NCBI RefSeq assembly: GCF_047948215.1
Contig: NC_134456.1
Coordinates: 67,420,029-67,484,028 of the forward strand
Direction: 5' to 3'
Length of the DNA: 64,000 nt
Origin: Lycorma delicatula
Taxonomy: Eukaryota; Arthropoda; Insecta; Hemiptera; Fulgoridae
The notes beneath the pieces were generated by a model. That model worked only from the letters and a program-made list of their open reading frames with translations, was not told the DNA's origin and searched no databases. Positions 49,651 to 61,990 of the stretch are shown here, one piece after another (position 1 is the first letter of the stretch; every line of letters begins with the position of its first letter). The translations under genes and the position numbers were made by a program.

Positions 49651-51734
49651 AATAAACGATGGGTCGTACATGTCTGTGTCAACTTCATCAGGTACATTTG
49701 CGTGCATCGATCTGTGCTGGTGTACGCGCGTGTGATTCCATAGCAGGAACATTTTGTCAATAACAAGTATTTATCAAACAATTATCTATTTCGATTAAAA
49801 ATGACACAGTACACTAAACAATTAGTTTGACAGAACGTAAAATGATTGGTGTTCAAGATTGTCTCTGTTAGCTGAGAAATAGGATGAGTAAGTTATATTA
49901 ATATAATAATAGTCCAACATTTGTTTGGACGAATTGATTTTTGTGTGTATGTTGCTTTGAAAGTAGGAGAAGAAAGGAAATAATCCTTAATTACGATTAG
50001 AAGGCAAATAGTCGTACGGTAGTGTAATACAATTTGCATATACTCACTTTTAACAGTACTTCATATATAAAATAAAATAATAAATTTCGTTATTAATCTT
50101 ATTTTGTTGAGAAAGTGAATTTTATATATATTTTACTACGATGTCAGGAGAATAATTATTAAAATTATTGAAAAATTCTTGTTGCTAGTGATTACATTTC
50201 AAGGTTTCAAATAATTTTATCAAGCGCTCTTAAATAATAAGGACGGGCGTTATAATTATTTCATGTTACATCGATAGCGTTTACATCAAAATTATAGATT
50301 TTAACAAAACTTAGAGAGTTATATATTTTTTTAATAATTAATGAATTTCCTGCAATTTGTTTTTTTTTTTTCAATAAACCCATGCCTTGTTAGGGTCATC
50401 ATATTAGGTTAATTAAGTTTATCAAAAAGGATTTTTCAACTTTATTATTCTTTGCAATAAATCCTATTTGTATAAAAAGTACATGAAGTAATAATTTGTT
50501 TTACTAAAAAAAAAAATGTACAATACTTTTTCAACTTCGTAAATTTAATATGGATTTGAAATTTATGGATGCAAAAAATTAAATAAATTTACATACGCGT
50601 TTAAAAATTGGTTATAAGTTTAGCAGTATTCAATCATATTGCTAGTTACGATAAAAAAGTTTATCTACGTATTTAATAGAGTTAAATAAATTGATTTTTT
50701 TTCAATTAAATTCTTCCAAATAAAAATATTTATTACGAACCTACTGATCATTTAAAAATGAAAGAGAGCGAGAGAGACTCGTATTTATATGGGGAAAAAA
50801 ATCCTTGTTATGTGATAGGGAAGATGATCTTAGGCGACGTTATTAGACTTACGTACGATCACATGAGGCAGTTCGGATACAAGAGCTTTGAACATTGTCA
50901 ACTTTCATTTTAGGATCAAACGCTCGACAGGAAATTCCTTTTTCGTTGAAGTGTGTCACTTATTAAACAAGATATCACAATTAAATTTGTTTTACATAAC
51001 TGGTGTTTATTTAATGTATAATTAAGTTGACAATTATTATTAATAAATAAATTTAATAGTCATGTATGTGAATGATGGTAAGATAAATAACATATTAATT
51101 CAATTATGACTGGAAGTGAATCACTGTGGTATAAATTGTTTGCCTGCAGCATATTTAATTAATTTCAATTAGTAAATGGAAATGCACACAGATATAAAGA
51201 ACATTTTAGTTGCAATTTTATTGTTTGTGTCATTTTATTAGCATTCTGCATTGTTCTGATATTTTATTAATATTGCAACTGCCAATTCTACGACATTCTA
51301 TTAGTTAATTGGATAAGCTGGATAGGTTTATAAAAATCGATGTATTACATGATATTGTTAGTTGTAAAGACTAAAATGCTTAATTTTATATTCCCTTTTT
51401 GAAAATTATTTACAGTTCAAAACGAGTAATACTCTAATTTCTGTATTAATTTATTTTAACGGTATGTCCATTTATTTCCTTTTCACATCGAAATTTCTTA
51501 ATTTTTATTTGTAAATTCATTATCATCAGTATAAATTATTGGTACATGAAAGTACAATATCTAATCAATCATACTGGCTAGAAACGAAACTAGAAGAATA
51601 ATAATTCTATAATACTTCTATATTAAAAATAATAATAAATAATTAAATATAGTGTTTTTTTTTTTATGTATCTATTAATTAATAAATTGCTTGGAAGCGG
51701 CAAAATTTATTTTTTATTTAAATTAACTTTTTGC
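49651..51734. other. AT-rich region without recognisable gene
   Basis: A patch at 50755-50960 is richer in GC. On the minus strand it has a short open segment ending at a GTAAGT donor (50852-50847); see findings. Nothing else was recognised. Confidence 0.4.
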
Positions 51735-52470
51735 TGAATTCAATATTCACCACGGACCTTACAACCTTGGGCGGATGTATCGTCGCCACATTTGCAGATG
51801 ACACTGCTATCCTTGCCGTTAACGAAGACCTCGCAGGAGCTAACGGCATTTGACGTTGTCTGTGAATGGCAGAAAAAATTGAGGATGAAAGTTAGTCCGA
51901 TAAACTGAAGCACGTCACATTCGCCATCATGAGAGGAGGTGACTGTCTCAGTGTGAACATGGATGGTGTCTTGATCCCACGAACAGAGAGTGTGCGGTAC
52001 TTTAGACTGCACCTAGATTGGAGTTTGACCTGGAAGTTTCACGTGAGGATGAAAACAAAACTAATGAATGCGAAGTATAGGGAACTGCATTGGCTGCTGC
52101 AGAGAAACTTACACCTCACCTTGTCCAATAAAGTTCTGATTTACAAAGTTATCGAACAACCAATCTTGACTTATGGTGTGGAGTCAGGGAAACAGCAAGT
52201 AATAGTAACGTAGTTTCATACAATGCTTCTAAAACAAGGTATCGAGAACAATTGCAGATGCGCCATGGTTTACACAGAATCATGAGATTCATAAATATCT
52301 GGAGCTTCCGATGGTTCGTGAGGTTGTGAAACAGAAAAGTGTTAAATATCAATAACGTTTAGAAAATCACTATAAAAAGTCAGCGATCAATCTGTTTAAT
52401 AATAGTGGAAACGTCCGAAGAATGAAACGTCTCCATTTGCTTGACTTTGTACTACTGATTGACAATTTGC
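51735..52470 (+). pseudogene. Jockey-like LINE reverse transcriptase, C-terminal part
   Basis: The plus strand encodes TTLGGCIVATFADDTAILAV, with the catalytic FADD at 51791-51802. After stops and a frame change the open segment 51929-52213 carries LIPRTESVRYFRLHLDWSLT, a WK-containing run and the conserved-looking VLIYKVIEQPILTYGVES. Another frame change leads to APWFTQNHEIHKYLELP and MKRLHLLDF at about 52255-52450. Motif C, LGxxLDxxLTWxxH, KxxxYKxxxxPxxTYG, then APWxxxNxxIxxDL is the known order of Jockey-clade ORF2 C-termini. At least two frame changes and several stops make it inactive. The AT-rich stretch to about 52750 may be its 3' UTR. It may be the same family as 47750-49650, but the palm between them is missing. 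Confidence 0.78.
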
Positions 52471-55399
52471 AGTTACCGTCACCAAACCTAGTGATGTTAT
52501 TTTAGTTCACTTCTCTATTAATCATTTTGTTTATACAAGTTTATTTTGTTCTTTTTCGACTAGTTATCGCTTGATTATTTGTTTGTTTTTATTTATTTTT
52601 TTATCTAATTGGTTGTTTTATGTACTATGAATTGTTGACAGATATATTCTTTTAGTGATAAACTTTAAGATTATTGCTGACTGATAACTTTTGTTACGGA
52701 TTGACTTAAACAAGTTCCTTAAGAACCCCGTGTCACGTGCTTATTATCAAATCATTTACTTATGGTTCCACTACATAAGGAGCCGATTGTAAATAATAAT
52801 TCAATTTTATTACTTACTAATGTTTGTTGTGTTCGCATAGTACTGTTTTTTTTTCTTTAATAGATGTCTGTTTCTTCAGTTTGTTCTGTAAGACATAATT
52901 AAAAAATATTAAAACTTAGATGTATTTTTACTATCCCAATCATTTAGGAAAACAACTATTCTGCTGCTACTACATTCTTTTGGTTGATAACGAAAATATT
53001 GTTTTTGTAACCAATTTTAAATATACATTAATTTAAATACAGTGTATTACTGGCTAAGTCAGTCAACAAACACGTCCAAATTTTATTTATTTTAATAATA
53101 TTTTCGTTGTTACAAATGTAAAGAATATAATCTACTCTTATTTAAAATGCTGATACGCTTTCTATTCATGAAAATATATGCTTATTTTCCTTAATGTCAT
53201 TAGGTAATTAAATTTCCGTTTATCGTATTTACATGCTTGTAATTCTTCCTGACAGGGTTTTATAAATTTTCAAGCTGTTGTAGTTTTACACAACTTTATT
53301 TTTACATTTTATTACTTTGAATCTTTATTTATTTTTACATTTTACTTTATTTTCTAGCTCTCTTACGAAAGCTAGAATCTTAAAAGTAAGTTAGTTTTTA
53401 AAGAAAAGAATATTGCTCAGCACATAAATTTACATTATGTGGTAAATAATTTATTTAATAATAGTTTTCAATAAAATACGAGTATTTTAGAATTTCACTG
53501 ACTGCTTATAATAGAAAAAGCTACTTGTGTGGCTGTAATACGAACCTAGCTGTAGTTGACTTCATTCCCCTCTCATTTGTCCCTCTCAAACCAGATTCAC
53601 GAGGAAAAATCTTGTAATTAAGGGAAATTTTTTTTTTTTTTTAATTTTTACACTACTTGTAATAGTATTAAAAATTTCCCTATGAAATTTTCACCAAAAT
53701 GTACCTATTTTGAAATAGTATTCATAAGTTAAAGGAAAACTAAATTTCCCTCCATTACCCGATTTTCATAAAAATGATTACATTTTTACTATTCACCATA
53801 ATTGTAGTGGTAGTATCATTTAAAACGAAAAAATAACTTTGTTATTATATTAAGCCCTGATAAGCTGCAATCAGAAAAACACCTACCATTAGTTAACTGA
53901 TAAATTTGTGTTAGTTGTGGAAGAACTTGAGAAATACAAAAACCGCAATATTTGGAGTGTACCAGATAGCTGAGGCTGCAGGGTAGAGTAAATATGACGA
54001 TGTAAAAGATTTCAATGAACAGAATAAATGGAAAATATCATAAGACCAATGAAGTGACTGATAAAATAACTTTATACGTGTTTTTTGGTTCTGCAGATTA
54101 TTTATAGAATTGATAGATTGAAGTTTATAACGGTAGTAATGTACATTCTGATACATTTTTATTTTATTTTTCTTCTAAGTGGTGGTAGTTTGTGTAATGT
54201 ACAGAAGAGATAGATTAATTTGTTGGTTTTATATCATTTTTCTAGTCATACTGTAATTTGTATAAAATATGTAGGTACAAGGATCATTTAACAGTCAGTT
54301 GGTATTTATGACAATATTTTTCACTATGTAATGATTTCCTATGATAAAAAAATAAAAGTATCATTTGTGAAGGTGATCAAAGAAAGTTATCATTCGACTA
54401 AATATCATCAGCATTTCTGCAAATTTTTACACTTATATGCTGTGATGTATTTGGTTCGGTGAAGAAAACAAAGAAAATTAATTTCTCTAAAAAACTTTAG
54501 TTTATATTACTGACAACAGATGGACTACTTTCAAAGATACCCAGTTTAATCTTTGTATGTAGTACCCGCCATTTATTTGGCTACTACCAATTGTATAAAC
54601 ATGCATAAGCATTTGGCTACTGATAGTTAACAAATGCGTTCTACCAATAATTTTAATTTCGATTAGTGTTTTTGTTATACTTCCATTCGAATTTATTATT
54701 ATGTTATTGTATTTACCTAAATATATGTACTTTTCTAAGATTTATTTTGCATTTAAAGATTAAAATATTTAATATTATTTTCTATACGATAGTTATTAAT
54801 TTATTTACAAATCTCAATTGAGTTAAAAGTAATATTCATTAATATTACGTACTACCATGATGAATATTTTATTACTATAAAATATTCATTCGATAAAGCT
54901 TTCGTTAACAGACTTTTTTCCTATTGCATGGATCTTTTATTCCCTTATGTTAATAAAATATTTATTAAATTAAAATGAATTACCTTCGCTTAGATAAAAT
55001 TAAAAGTTTTTAATCTTTTATTTAATACTTTGAATTTTCTAACTGTATAATTCTTCACTAAATTGGTAAATTGTTAATATTACTTTAAAGGAAATGTAGG
55101 TACATTATTATTTTAATTTAATAAATAAATATTTTATGTACATAAATATTATGAAATATTTAATAATAATAAAATTTATTTGTTTATTTTTGCGGTTCTT
55201 TGAGATAGTCGTGTGTTTGTGCATTCTACCTAAACTTTAATTTTTGTGTTATATTGAGTTATGTTCCGTTCTGTTTTATATATGCGGTTGCGTTTTGGAA
55301 GTTAATTATCATTAGGTATAGGTTTATTATTTTTTTTCTTCCTTTCCAATTATAATCTTTGAGGATCATTTCGTTCTACCGCTCCGTTGCTAAGGAGTG
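52471..55399. other. AT-rich region without recognisable gene
   Basis: Nothing supportable apart from the possible LINE 3' UTR at its left end. Confidence 0.5.
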
Positions 55400-55445
55400 T
55401 TCATTGTTTGTTTTTTTTTTTTTTGCTTTCTTCTTTGTTTACCAG

Positions 55446-55770
55446 ATGGCCAAGAAGTACTTAAATCTCTGGTGAGGGTCCAACCTCCGCCGTTGTAAGT
55501 TGGCAGGTGAGGCCGGGCGTCGAACCTCGAACGTAATCCCACTTCCAGCCGACCAAGGACCCGTAAACGCCGTTACCATAATCGAAACCTGTCTACAGCG
55601 TACTACATCTTCCTACAGTTCCCCTACAAGTCGCCGGAAGAAGATCGTTTGACCAATATATTGCACCGAGTGAATGAGAGCGTTTGGAAGTCCAAACGGC
55701 CGTGAGTTTTCCTCATAGAACACATTGCCAACTGGAAGTATGAAATTTTTAACTTTGACTAGCTTTAGCC
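55446..55770 (-). repeat. long inverted repeat, left arm (retroposon-like)
   Basis: The reverse complement of this stretch aligns collinearly with 59366-59737. Shared blocks include GCAATGTGTTCTATGAGGAA, CTCTCATTCACTCG, TGCAATATATTGGTCA, TTTCGATTATGGTAACG, GTCGGCTGGAAGTG, CAACGGCGGAGGTTG and AGAGATTTAAGTACTTCT. On its outer side, at 55405-55445, the plus strand is T-rich (TTTTTTTTTTTTTTTGC near 55410), so on the minus strand the repeat ends in an A-rich tail. This suggests a retroposed copy in minus orientation. A minus open frame at 55613-55798 is not conserved in the other arm. The family was not recognised. Confidence 0.85.
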
Positions 55771-56010
55771 TGATGTTCTTGAATCTCTGTCGAAGCATCT
55801 GCAGATTTCTCTAACTTATACGTTGCATGTTAAATGTTTTTGACAGGCAGGAAAAAGTTGATCGCTGCAACTGAGAATTTGCCTAATGTGTTCAAATATT
55901 GCTTACCTTGACTTAGATGTTTTGGTAGTTGACGGCGTTTCTAAATATAGATGCAACCCATAATAGGTACACGTAATCAGTATTTTTACTTTGGTTATCC
56001 TTACACTTCC

Positions 56011-59000
56011 TTTTTTTTTTTTTTTTTTGTCTTCAGTCACTTGACTGGTTTGATGCAGCTCTCCAAGATTCCCTATCTAGTGCTAGTCGTTTCATTTCAG
56101 TATACCCTCTACATCCTACATCCCTAACAATTTGTTTTACATATTCCAAACGTGGCCTGCCTACACAATTTTTCCCTTCTACCTGTCCTTCCAAAATTAA
56201 AGCGACTATTCCAGGATGCCTTAGTATGTGGCCTATAAGTCTGTCTCTTCTTTTAACTATATTTTTCCAGATGGTTCTTTCTTCATCTATTTGCCGCAAT
56301 ACCTCCTCATTTGTCACTTTATCCACCCATCTGATTTTTAACATTCTCCTATAGCACCACATTTCAAAAGCTTCTAACCTTTTCTTCTCAGATACTCCGA
56401 TTGTCCAAGTTTCACTTCCATATAAAGCGACACTCCAAACATACACTTTCAAAAATCTTTTCCTGACATTTAAATTAATTTTTGATGTAAACAGCTTATA
56501 TTTCTTACTGAAGGCTCGTTTAGCTTGTGCTATTCGGCATTTTATATCGCTCCTGCTTCGTCCATCTTTAGTAATTCTACTTCCCAAATAACAAAATTCT
56601 TCTACCTCCATAATCTTTTCTCCTCCTATTTTCACATTCAGTGGTCCATCTTTGTTATTTCTACTACATTTCATTACTTTTGTTTTGTTCTTGTTTATTT
56701 TCATGCAATAGTTCTTGCGTAGGACTTCATCTATGCCGTTCATTGTTTCTTCTAAATCCTTTTTATTCTCGGCTAGAATTACTATATCATCAGCAAATCG
56801 TAGCATCTTTATCTTTTCACCTTGTACTGTTACTCCGAATCTAAATTGTTCTTTAACATCATTAACTGCTAGTTCCATGTAAAGATTAAAAAGTAACGGA
56901 GATAGAGAACATCCTTGTCGGACTCCCTTTCTTATTATGGCTTCTTTCTTATGTTCTTCAATTGCTACTGTTGCTGTTTGGTTCCTGTACATGTTAGCAA
57001 TTGTTCTTCTATCTCTGTATTTGAACCCTAATTTTTTTAAAATGCTGAACATTTTATTCCAGTCTACGTTATCGAATGCCTTTTCTAGGTCTATAAACGC
57101 CAAGTATGTTGGTTTGTTTTTCTTTAATCTTCCTTCTACTATTAATCTGAGGCCTAAAATTGCTTCCCGTGTCCCTATACTTTTCCTGAAACCAAATTGG
57201 TCTTCTCCTAACACTTCCTCCACTCTCCTCTCAATTCTTCTGTATAGAATTCTAGTTAAGATTTTTGATGCATGACTAGTTAAACTAATTGTTCTGTATT
57301 CTTCACATTTATCTGCCCCTGATTTCTTTGGTATCATTACTATAACACTTTTTTTGAAGTCTGACGGAAATTCCCCTTTTTCATAAATATTACACACCAG
57401 TTTGTATAATCTATCAATCGCCTCCTCCCCTGCACTGCGCAGTAATTCTACAGGTATTCCGTCTATTCCAGGAGCCTTTCTGCCATTTAAATCTTTTAAT
57501 GCTCTCTTAAATTCAGATCTCAGTATTGTTTCTCCCATTTCATCCTCCTCAACTTCCTCTTCTTCCTCTATAAAACCATTTTCTAATTCATTTCCTCCGT
57601 ATAACTCTTCAATATATTCCACCCATCTATCGACTTTACCTTTCGTATTATATATAGGTGTACCATCTTTGTTTAACACATTATTAGATTTTAATTTATG
57701 TACCCCAAAATTTTCCTTAACTTTCCTGTATGCTCCGTCTATTTTACCAATGTTCATTTCTCTTTCCACTTCTGAACACTTTTCTTTAATCCACTCTTCT
57801 TTCGCCAGTTTGCACTTCCTGTTTATAGCATTTCTTAATTGCCGATAGTTCCTTTTACTTTCTTCATCACTAGCATTCTTATATTTTCTACGTTCATCCA
57901 TCAGCTGCAATATATCGTCTGAAACCCAAGGTTTTCTACCAGTTCTCTTTATTCCGCCTAAGTTCGCTTCTGCTGATTTAAGAATTTCCTTTTTAACATT
58001 CTCCCATTCTTCTTCTACATTTTCTATTTTATCTTTTTTACTCAGACCTCTAGCGATGTCCTCCTCAAAAATCTTCTTTACCTCCTCTTCCGCAAGCTTC
58101 TCTAAATTCCACCGATTCATCTGACACCTTTTCTTCAGGTTTTTAAGCCCCAATCTACATTTCATTATCACCAAATTATGGTCGCTATCAATGTCTGCTC
58201 CAGGGTAAGTTTTGCAGTCAACGAGTTGATTTCTAAATCTTTGCTTAACCATGATATAATCTATCTGATACCTTCCAGTATCGCCTGGCTTTTTCCAAGT
58301 GTATATTCTTCTATTATGATTTTTAAATTGGGTGTTGGCAATTACTAAATTATACTTCGTGCAAAACTCTATAAGTCGGTCCCCTCTTTCATTCCTTTTG
58401 CCCAGCCCGTATTCACCCACTATATTTCCTTCCTTGCCTTTTCCAATGCTTGCATTCCAATCTCCAACTATTATTAAATTTTCATCTCCTTTTACGTGTT
58501 TAATTGCTTCATCAATCTCTTCGTATACACATTCTACCTCATCATCATCATGGGCGCTTGTAGGCATATAGACGTTAACAATCGTTGTCGGTTTAGGTTT
58601 TGAATTTATCCTTATTACAATGACTCTATCGCTATGCGTCTTGAAATACTCCACTCTCCTCCCTATTTTCTTGTTCATCACGAAACCTACTCCTGCCTGC
58701 CCATTATTTGACGCTGAGTTAATTACTCTAAAGTCACCCGACCAAAAGTCGCCTTCCTCTTCCCACCGAACCTCACTAATTCCTACTATATCCACGTTTA
58801 CCCTATCCATTTCCCTTTTTAAATTCTCTAGCCTACCAACCTTTTTTAAGCTTCTAACATTCCACGCTCCGTCTCGTAGAATGTTATTTTTTAATTTTCT
58901 GGTGACCCCTTCCTTAGTAGTCCCCACCCGGAGATCCGAACGGGGGACTATTTTACCTCCGGAATATTTTACCAAGGAAGGCGCCTCCATTATTGTATAT

Positions 59001-59295
59001 GTGAAAATGCAGAGAGCCACATTTTCTTGGAAAAAAAGCAGCTGTAGTTTTCCATTGCTTTCAGCTGCGCAGTACTCAGAGGACTGAGTGATGTTGATAC
59101 GGCCGTTTAAGTCGTCCTGACTCACGCCCCTAACAACTACTGAAAGAGCTGCTGCCCTCTTTCAGGAATCATTCCTTAGTCTGGCTCTCAACAGATACCT
59201 CTCCGATATGGTTGCACCTTCGGTCCAGCTACTCTGTATCCCTGAGCACTCAAGCCCCCTCACCAACGGCAAGGTCTCATGATTCATAGAGGAGG
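56011..59295 (-). mobile_element. apparently full-length LINE (RTE-like) with poly(A) and TSD
   Basis: The exact 9-bp direct repeat TACACTTCC lies at 56002-56010 and 59296-59304. Between them, on the minus strand, are a GC-richer 5' leader (59295 to about 59126), one long ORF (59125-56033), four bases after the stop codon, and an A18 tail (T run 56011-56028). TSD, A tail and ORF in consistent order indicate a complete target-primed insertion. The leader holds upstream ATGs, for example at about 59287. The element sits in the spacer between two inverted repeat arms (55446-55770 and 59366-59737). Intact coding and an exact TSD suggest recent insertion. RTE-like is a family guess from overall protein style. 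Confidence 0.9.
56033..59125 (-). CDS. LINE ORF: APE-type endonuclease plus reverse transcriptase
   Basis: A 1030-codon uninterrupted frame. The endonuclease (about residues 86-325) nicks target DNA. It shows GAWNVRSL (Asn88), ISEVRW (Glu118), VYMPT (Tyr186), GDWNAS (Asp222, Asn224), IDYIMV (Asp289) and DSDHNLVIM (Asp315, His316), the full set known for exonuclease-endonuclease-phosphatase-fold LINE endonucleases. A charged linker with a Glu-rich run (about 520-529) follows. The RT (about 540-850) has GRKAPGIDGIP, motif A FIDLEKAFD (Asp679), motif B RQGCSLSPLLFN and motif C FADD (Asp779, Asp780). A C-terminal region (about 850-1030) has YGSETWTI and RLEAFEMWCYRRM. Met46 (58990) is a likely alternative start, because the compact domain architecture begins just after it and leader ATGs precede Met1. 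All catalytic residues are present, so it could be functional. The 3' UTR is only four bases. Confidence 0.95.
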   Translation of the reverse strand: MSQDDLNGRINITQSSEYCAAESNGKLQLLFFQENVALCIFTYTIMEAPSLVKYSGGKIVPRSDLRVGTTKEGVTRKLKNNILRDGAWNVRSLKKVGRLENLKREMDRVNVDIVGISEVRWEEEGDFWSGDFRVINSASNNGQAGVGFVMNKKIGRRVEYFKTHSDRVIVIRINSKPKPTTIVNVYMPTSAHDDDEVECVYEEIDEAIKHVKGDENLIIVGDWNASIGKGKEGNIVGEYGLGKRNERGDRLIEFCTKYNLVIANTQFKNHNRRIYTWKKPGDTGRYQIDYIMVKQRFRNQLVDCKTYPGADIDSDHNLVIMKCRLGLKNLKKRCQMNRWNLEKLAEEEVKKIFEEDIARGLSKKDKIENVEEEWENVKKEILKSAEANLGGIKRTGRKPWVSDDILQLMDERRKYKNASDEESKRNYRQLRNAINRKCKLAKEEWIKEKCSEVEREMNIGKIDGAYRKVKENFGVHKLKSNNVLNKDGTPIYNTKGKVDRWVEYIEELYGGNELENGFIEEEEEVEEDEMGETILRSEFKRALKDLNGRKAPGIDGIPVELLRSAGEEAIDRLYKLVCNIYEKGEFPSDFKKSVIVMIPKKSGADKCEEYRTISLTSHASKILTRILYRRIERRVEEVLGEDQFGFRKSIGTREAILGLRLIVEGRLKKNKPTYLAFIDLEKAFDNVDWNKMFSILKKLGFKYRDRRTIANMYRNQTATVAIEEHKKEAIIRKGVRQGCSLSPLLFNLYMELAVNDVKEQFRFGVTVQGEKIKMLRFADDIVILAENKKDLEETMNGIDEVLRKNYCMKINKNKTKVMKCSRNNKDGPLNVKIGGEKIMEVEEFCYLGSRITKDGRSRSDIKCRIAQAKRAFSKKYKLFTSKINLNVRKRFLKVYVWSVALYGSETWTIGVSEKKRLEAFEMWCYRRMLKIRWVDKVTNEEVLRQIDEERTIWKNIVKRRDRLIGHILRHPGIVALILEGQVEGKNCVGRPRLEYVKQIVRDVGCRGYTEMKRLALDRESWRAASNQSSD

Positions 59296-59365
59296 TACAC
59301 TTCCTACACGGTATATATGGAGAAATATATATTTTTTTTTAATTATGGATTAGCAAACGAATAAT

Positions 59366-59737
59366 ACCGGGGGAGCTAGTCAAAATTAAAGTTACTTCCA
59401 GTTACTTCCAGTTAGCAATGTGTTCTATGAGGAAAACCCACGGCCGTTTGGATTTCCAACCGCTCTCATTCACTCGATGCAATATATTGGTCAGAAGATC
59501 TTCCTCCGACCACATATAGGGCAACTCTACGAAGACGTAGTACTCTGAAGACAGATTTCGATTATGGTAACGACGTTTACGTGTCCTTGGCCGTACCAGT
59601 AGTTCTTAGTCGTACAGGTTTTTGGTCGGCTGGAAGTGAGATTACGTTCCAGGTTCGATGCCCGGCCCCACCTGCCGACTTACAACGGCGGAGGTTGCAC
59701 CCCACCAGAGATTTAAGTACTTCTCCGCCATCAGGTA
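59366..59737 (+). repeat. long inverted repeat, right arm (retroposon-like)
   Basis: Pairs with 55446-55770 in inverse orientation. It has an extra block of about 30 bp, near 59594-59625, between TCCTTG and GGTCGGCTGG. It also has a short duplication, GTTACTTCCA twice at 59391-59410, so the two arms evolved separately for some time. It contains a B-box-like GGTTCGATGCCC at about 59653. No clear A-box partner was found, so a tRNA origin is not established. The outer end near 59737 is purine-rich rather than a clean A tail. Confidence 0.85.
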
Positions 59738-61990
59738 TGAAAGGTTGCAGGAAGATGGGAAATGGAAATAAGCCTGAACTAAAAACTATTATAAGAACTC
59801 TTTTAAAATATAACAACTATTTATAATGTAAGAACTACTTAGATAAATAATACACTTCTTTTAACCCCTACAATTATAGAAATGGGAGCTATTTCCTTGT
59901 GAGGGTAGTTTTCAGAAACAGGATCTAATTTTTATTTTAAAATAATTTTAAATTATTTTGGAAAAATTTACCCTTCCGATATGTTTGTTGTAAAAATATA
60001 CTGATATCCTTATACGCTGATTGAAATATAAAAAGAAAGGATAAAGAAAAATAATTAAAAAAAAAAAAATTTTAATTTAAAACTGGAAAAATAAAGTTAT
60101 TAGATTGTTGCTTTTATTAAAAATTATGTACATAGATACACCTTTTTTTAATAACTAAATAATAACTGAAGTTACTAAGTACTAAGTTATCGTACACGCT
60201 TTTTTATATTAATTATTTCTTGTTTTAATTAAATTTGTTACACTCATTGAATTTATTAATAGTACTGTAGAACACATATAATAGATAAATAAATTTTCAA
60301 AATTAATGTATGCATTTATTGAAGTGTATGTATTTATTAAAAAGTTTCTCATATTAAAAATTTTGATTTGATGTTAATAAACTAAAAAATCCTTAAGTTT
60401 TACGTCATCCCCAAACTATTTTTATTTTAGTACAATATTAAAGTTGTTTATTAAATTATTAATATCCTCAATAAATAACTACAATGAACTATATGAACAA
60501 TTATTTGCTATTTTAATGCTGGCCAATTTATTTTCAGATGCTTATAACATTTATCCGGTAAATAAATTTATTTTTGACTTAAAATAAAATTAGTTACATT
60601 CACAATTTTCCGAATTAAAATATGCTTCTTAAATTTAGTTTTTTAAAAATAATTTTATTTAAAGTCGCATCAACAATTAAATTCATTATCGACTTATCAG
60701 TGTAATTAATTGTACCGGTAAGTATGTAGTAATCTTGAACAAACTCAGGTCGTCCATTCCTGAGATTTGTGGTTAATTGAAATCCAACCATCAATAAACA
60801 ACGATTTAGTATCAACGGTATCAACGATTTAGTACTCACATTCGAATAAATTTAATTAGTTTCAAAAATTGTATTAATTTTTTGAATAACAAATTAGTTA
60901 GTATTATTAATACTTATTTAATTATGTTTTCTTAACAAACTACTTATTTCTTTTAAGAAAATCTGTGAAAATTTCCTACTTTGAAACAGTGACGTATTCA
61001 AATATTCAGACTGAATCTATTATAATGGCGTACTTACGATCAATAATAAAAATTTCCTTTTTTAAGTATATCATGATTTAATTTTCATATAACGTATGTT
61101 AGTTTTTAATGCAGATGATTTTCCCCCTACCATTTTTTATTAATTTTTTACTTTGCCCATTCGTACATTTCAGAAGGATTAAAACAGTTTCACAATAAAT
61201 TACTTGTAAAAAATTATCGATAACTATCATTCTAGTCTAAGGAAACATCTATTTTCTATAAATACTAAAAAAATATGTATATATACTTCATTGTTTTTCT
61301 TTAAATTGCATATTAAATTCACAACTTTTTATTATAAGATACAGTGGTTCATGGATGTTCCAGTCCACCAATTGTACCAGGCGATTGCACTGCTTCACGT
61401 TCCGAACTTATGTTTTATATAAACGTGGTATTTAGTACTTATCTACCCGATCAAAGATTGGGACTAGATTTGGAATAACGGCCTTTTTTACAATTATCAT
61501 CCTACCTTTTATTTAATTTAGTATATTAAAATCTCTCCTTACGTCTAAATATTTTACTGCACGATAAAAAAGATATTCAATTTTATAAGAGTATATATCC
61601 TAGTGAGAGGAGTTCCCAAGAACAGACTTAATTTTCTCACTCCTTTTGGCCAACATTTACTCTTCCGATAATACGTGTTGTAGAAAAAATATTGTTAACC
61701 TTATACTAATAACACAGCAAATCTTTATAAATCTGAATCTCCTATTGACGCCATATATCTGCTATTGACGCCATATTTAATTGTACTTTTCAGCATCTCT
61801 CAAACGAATTTTGACAGCAATATTTCATTTGAGTTGGAAAATCGAGGTAAATCCTTTAAAATCAATTATTAAGTTTCTTTTCTTTGAAATATAGGAAAAT
61901 CACCGTTGAATTACTAGTCATAGCTGACCTTATAAATTTCCAACTCTTAATCTGGATCAATATATATACAATCGAATTAATAAAAAAATA
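59738..61990. other. AT-rich region without recognisable gene
   Basis: Nothing supportable except a small 20-bp-period duplication of CTATTGACGCCATAT at 61742-61756 and 61762-61776. Confidence 0.5.

Noticed and set aside
56525..59087. Several plus-strand frames of 65-155 codons
   Set aside because: They are antisense shadows of the intact LINE ORF.
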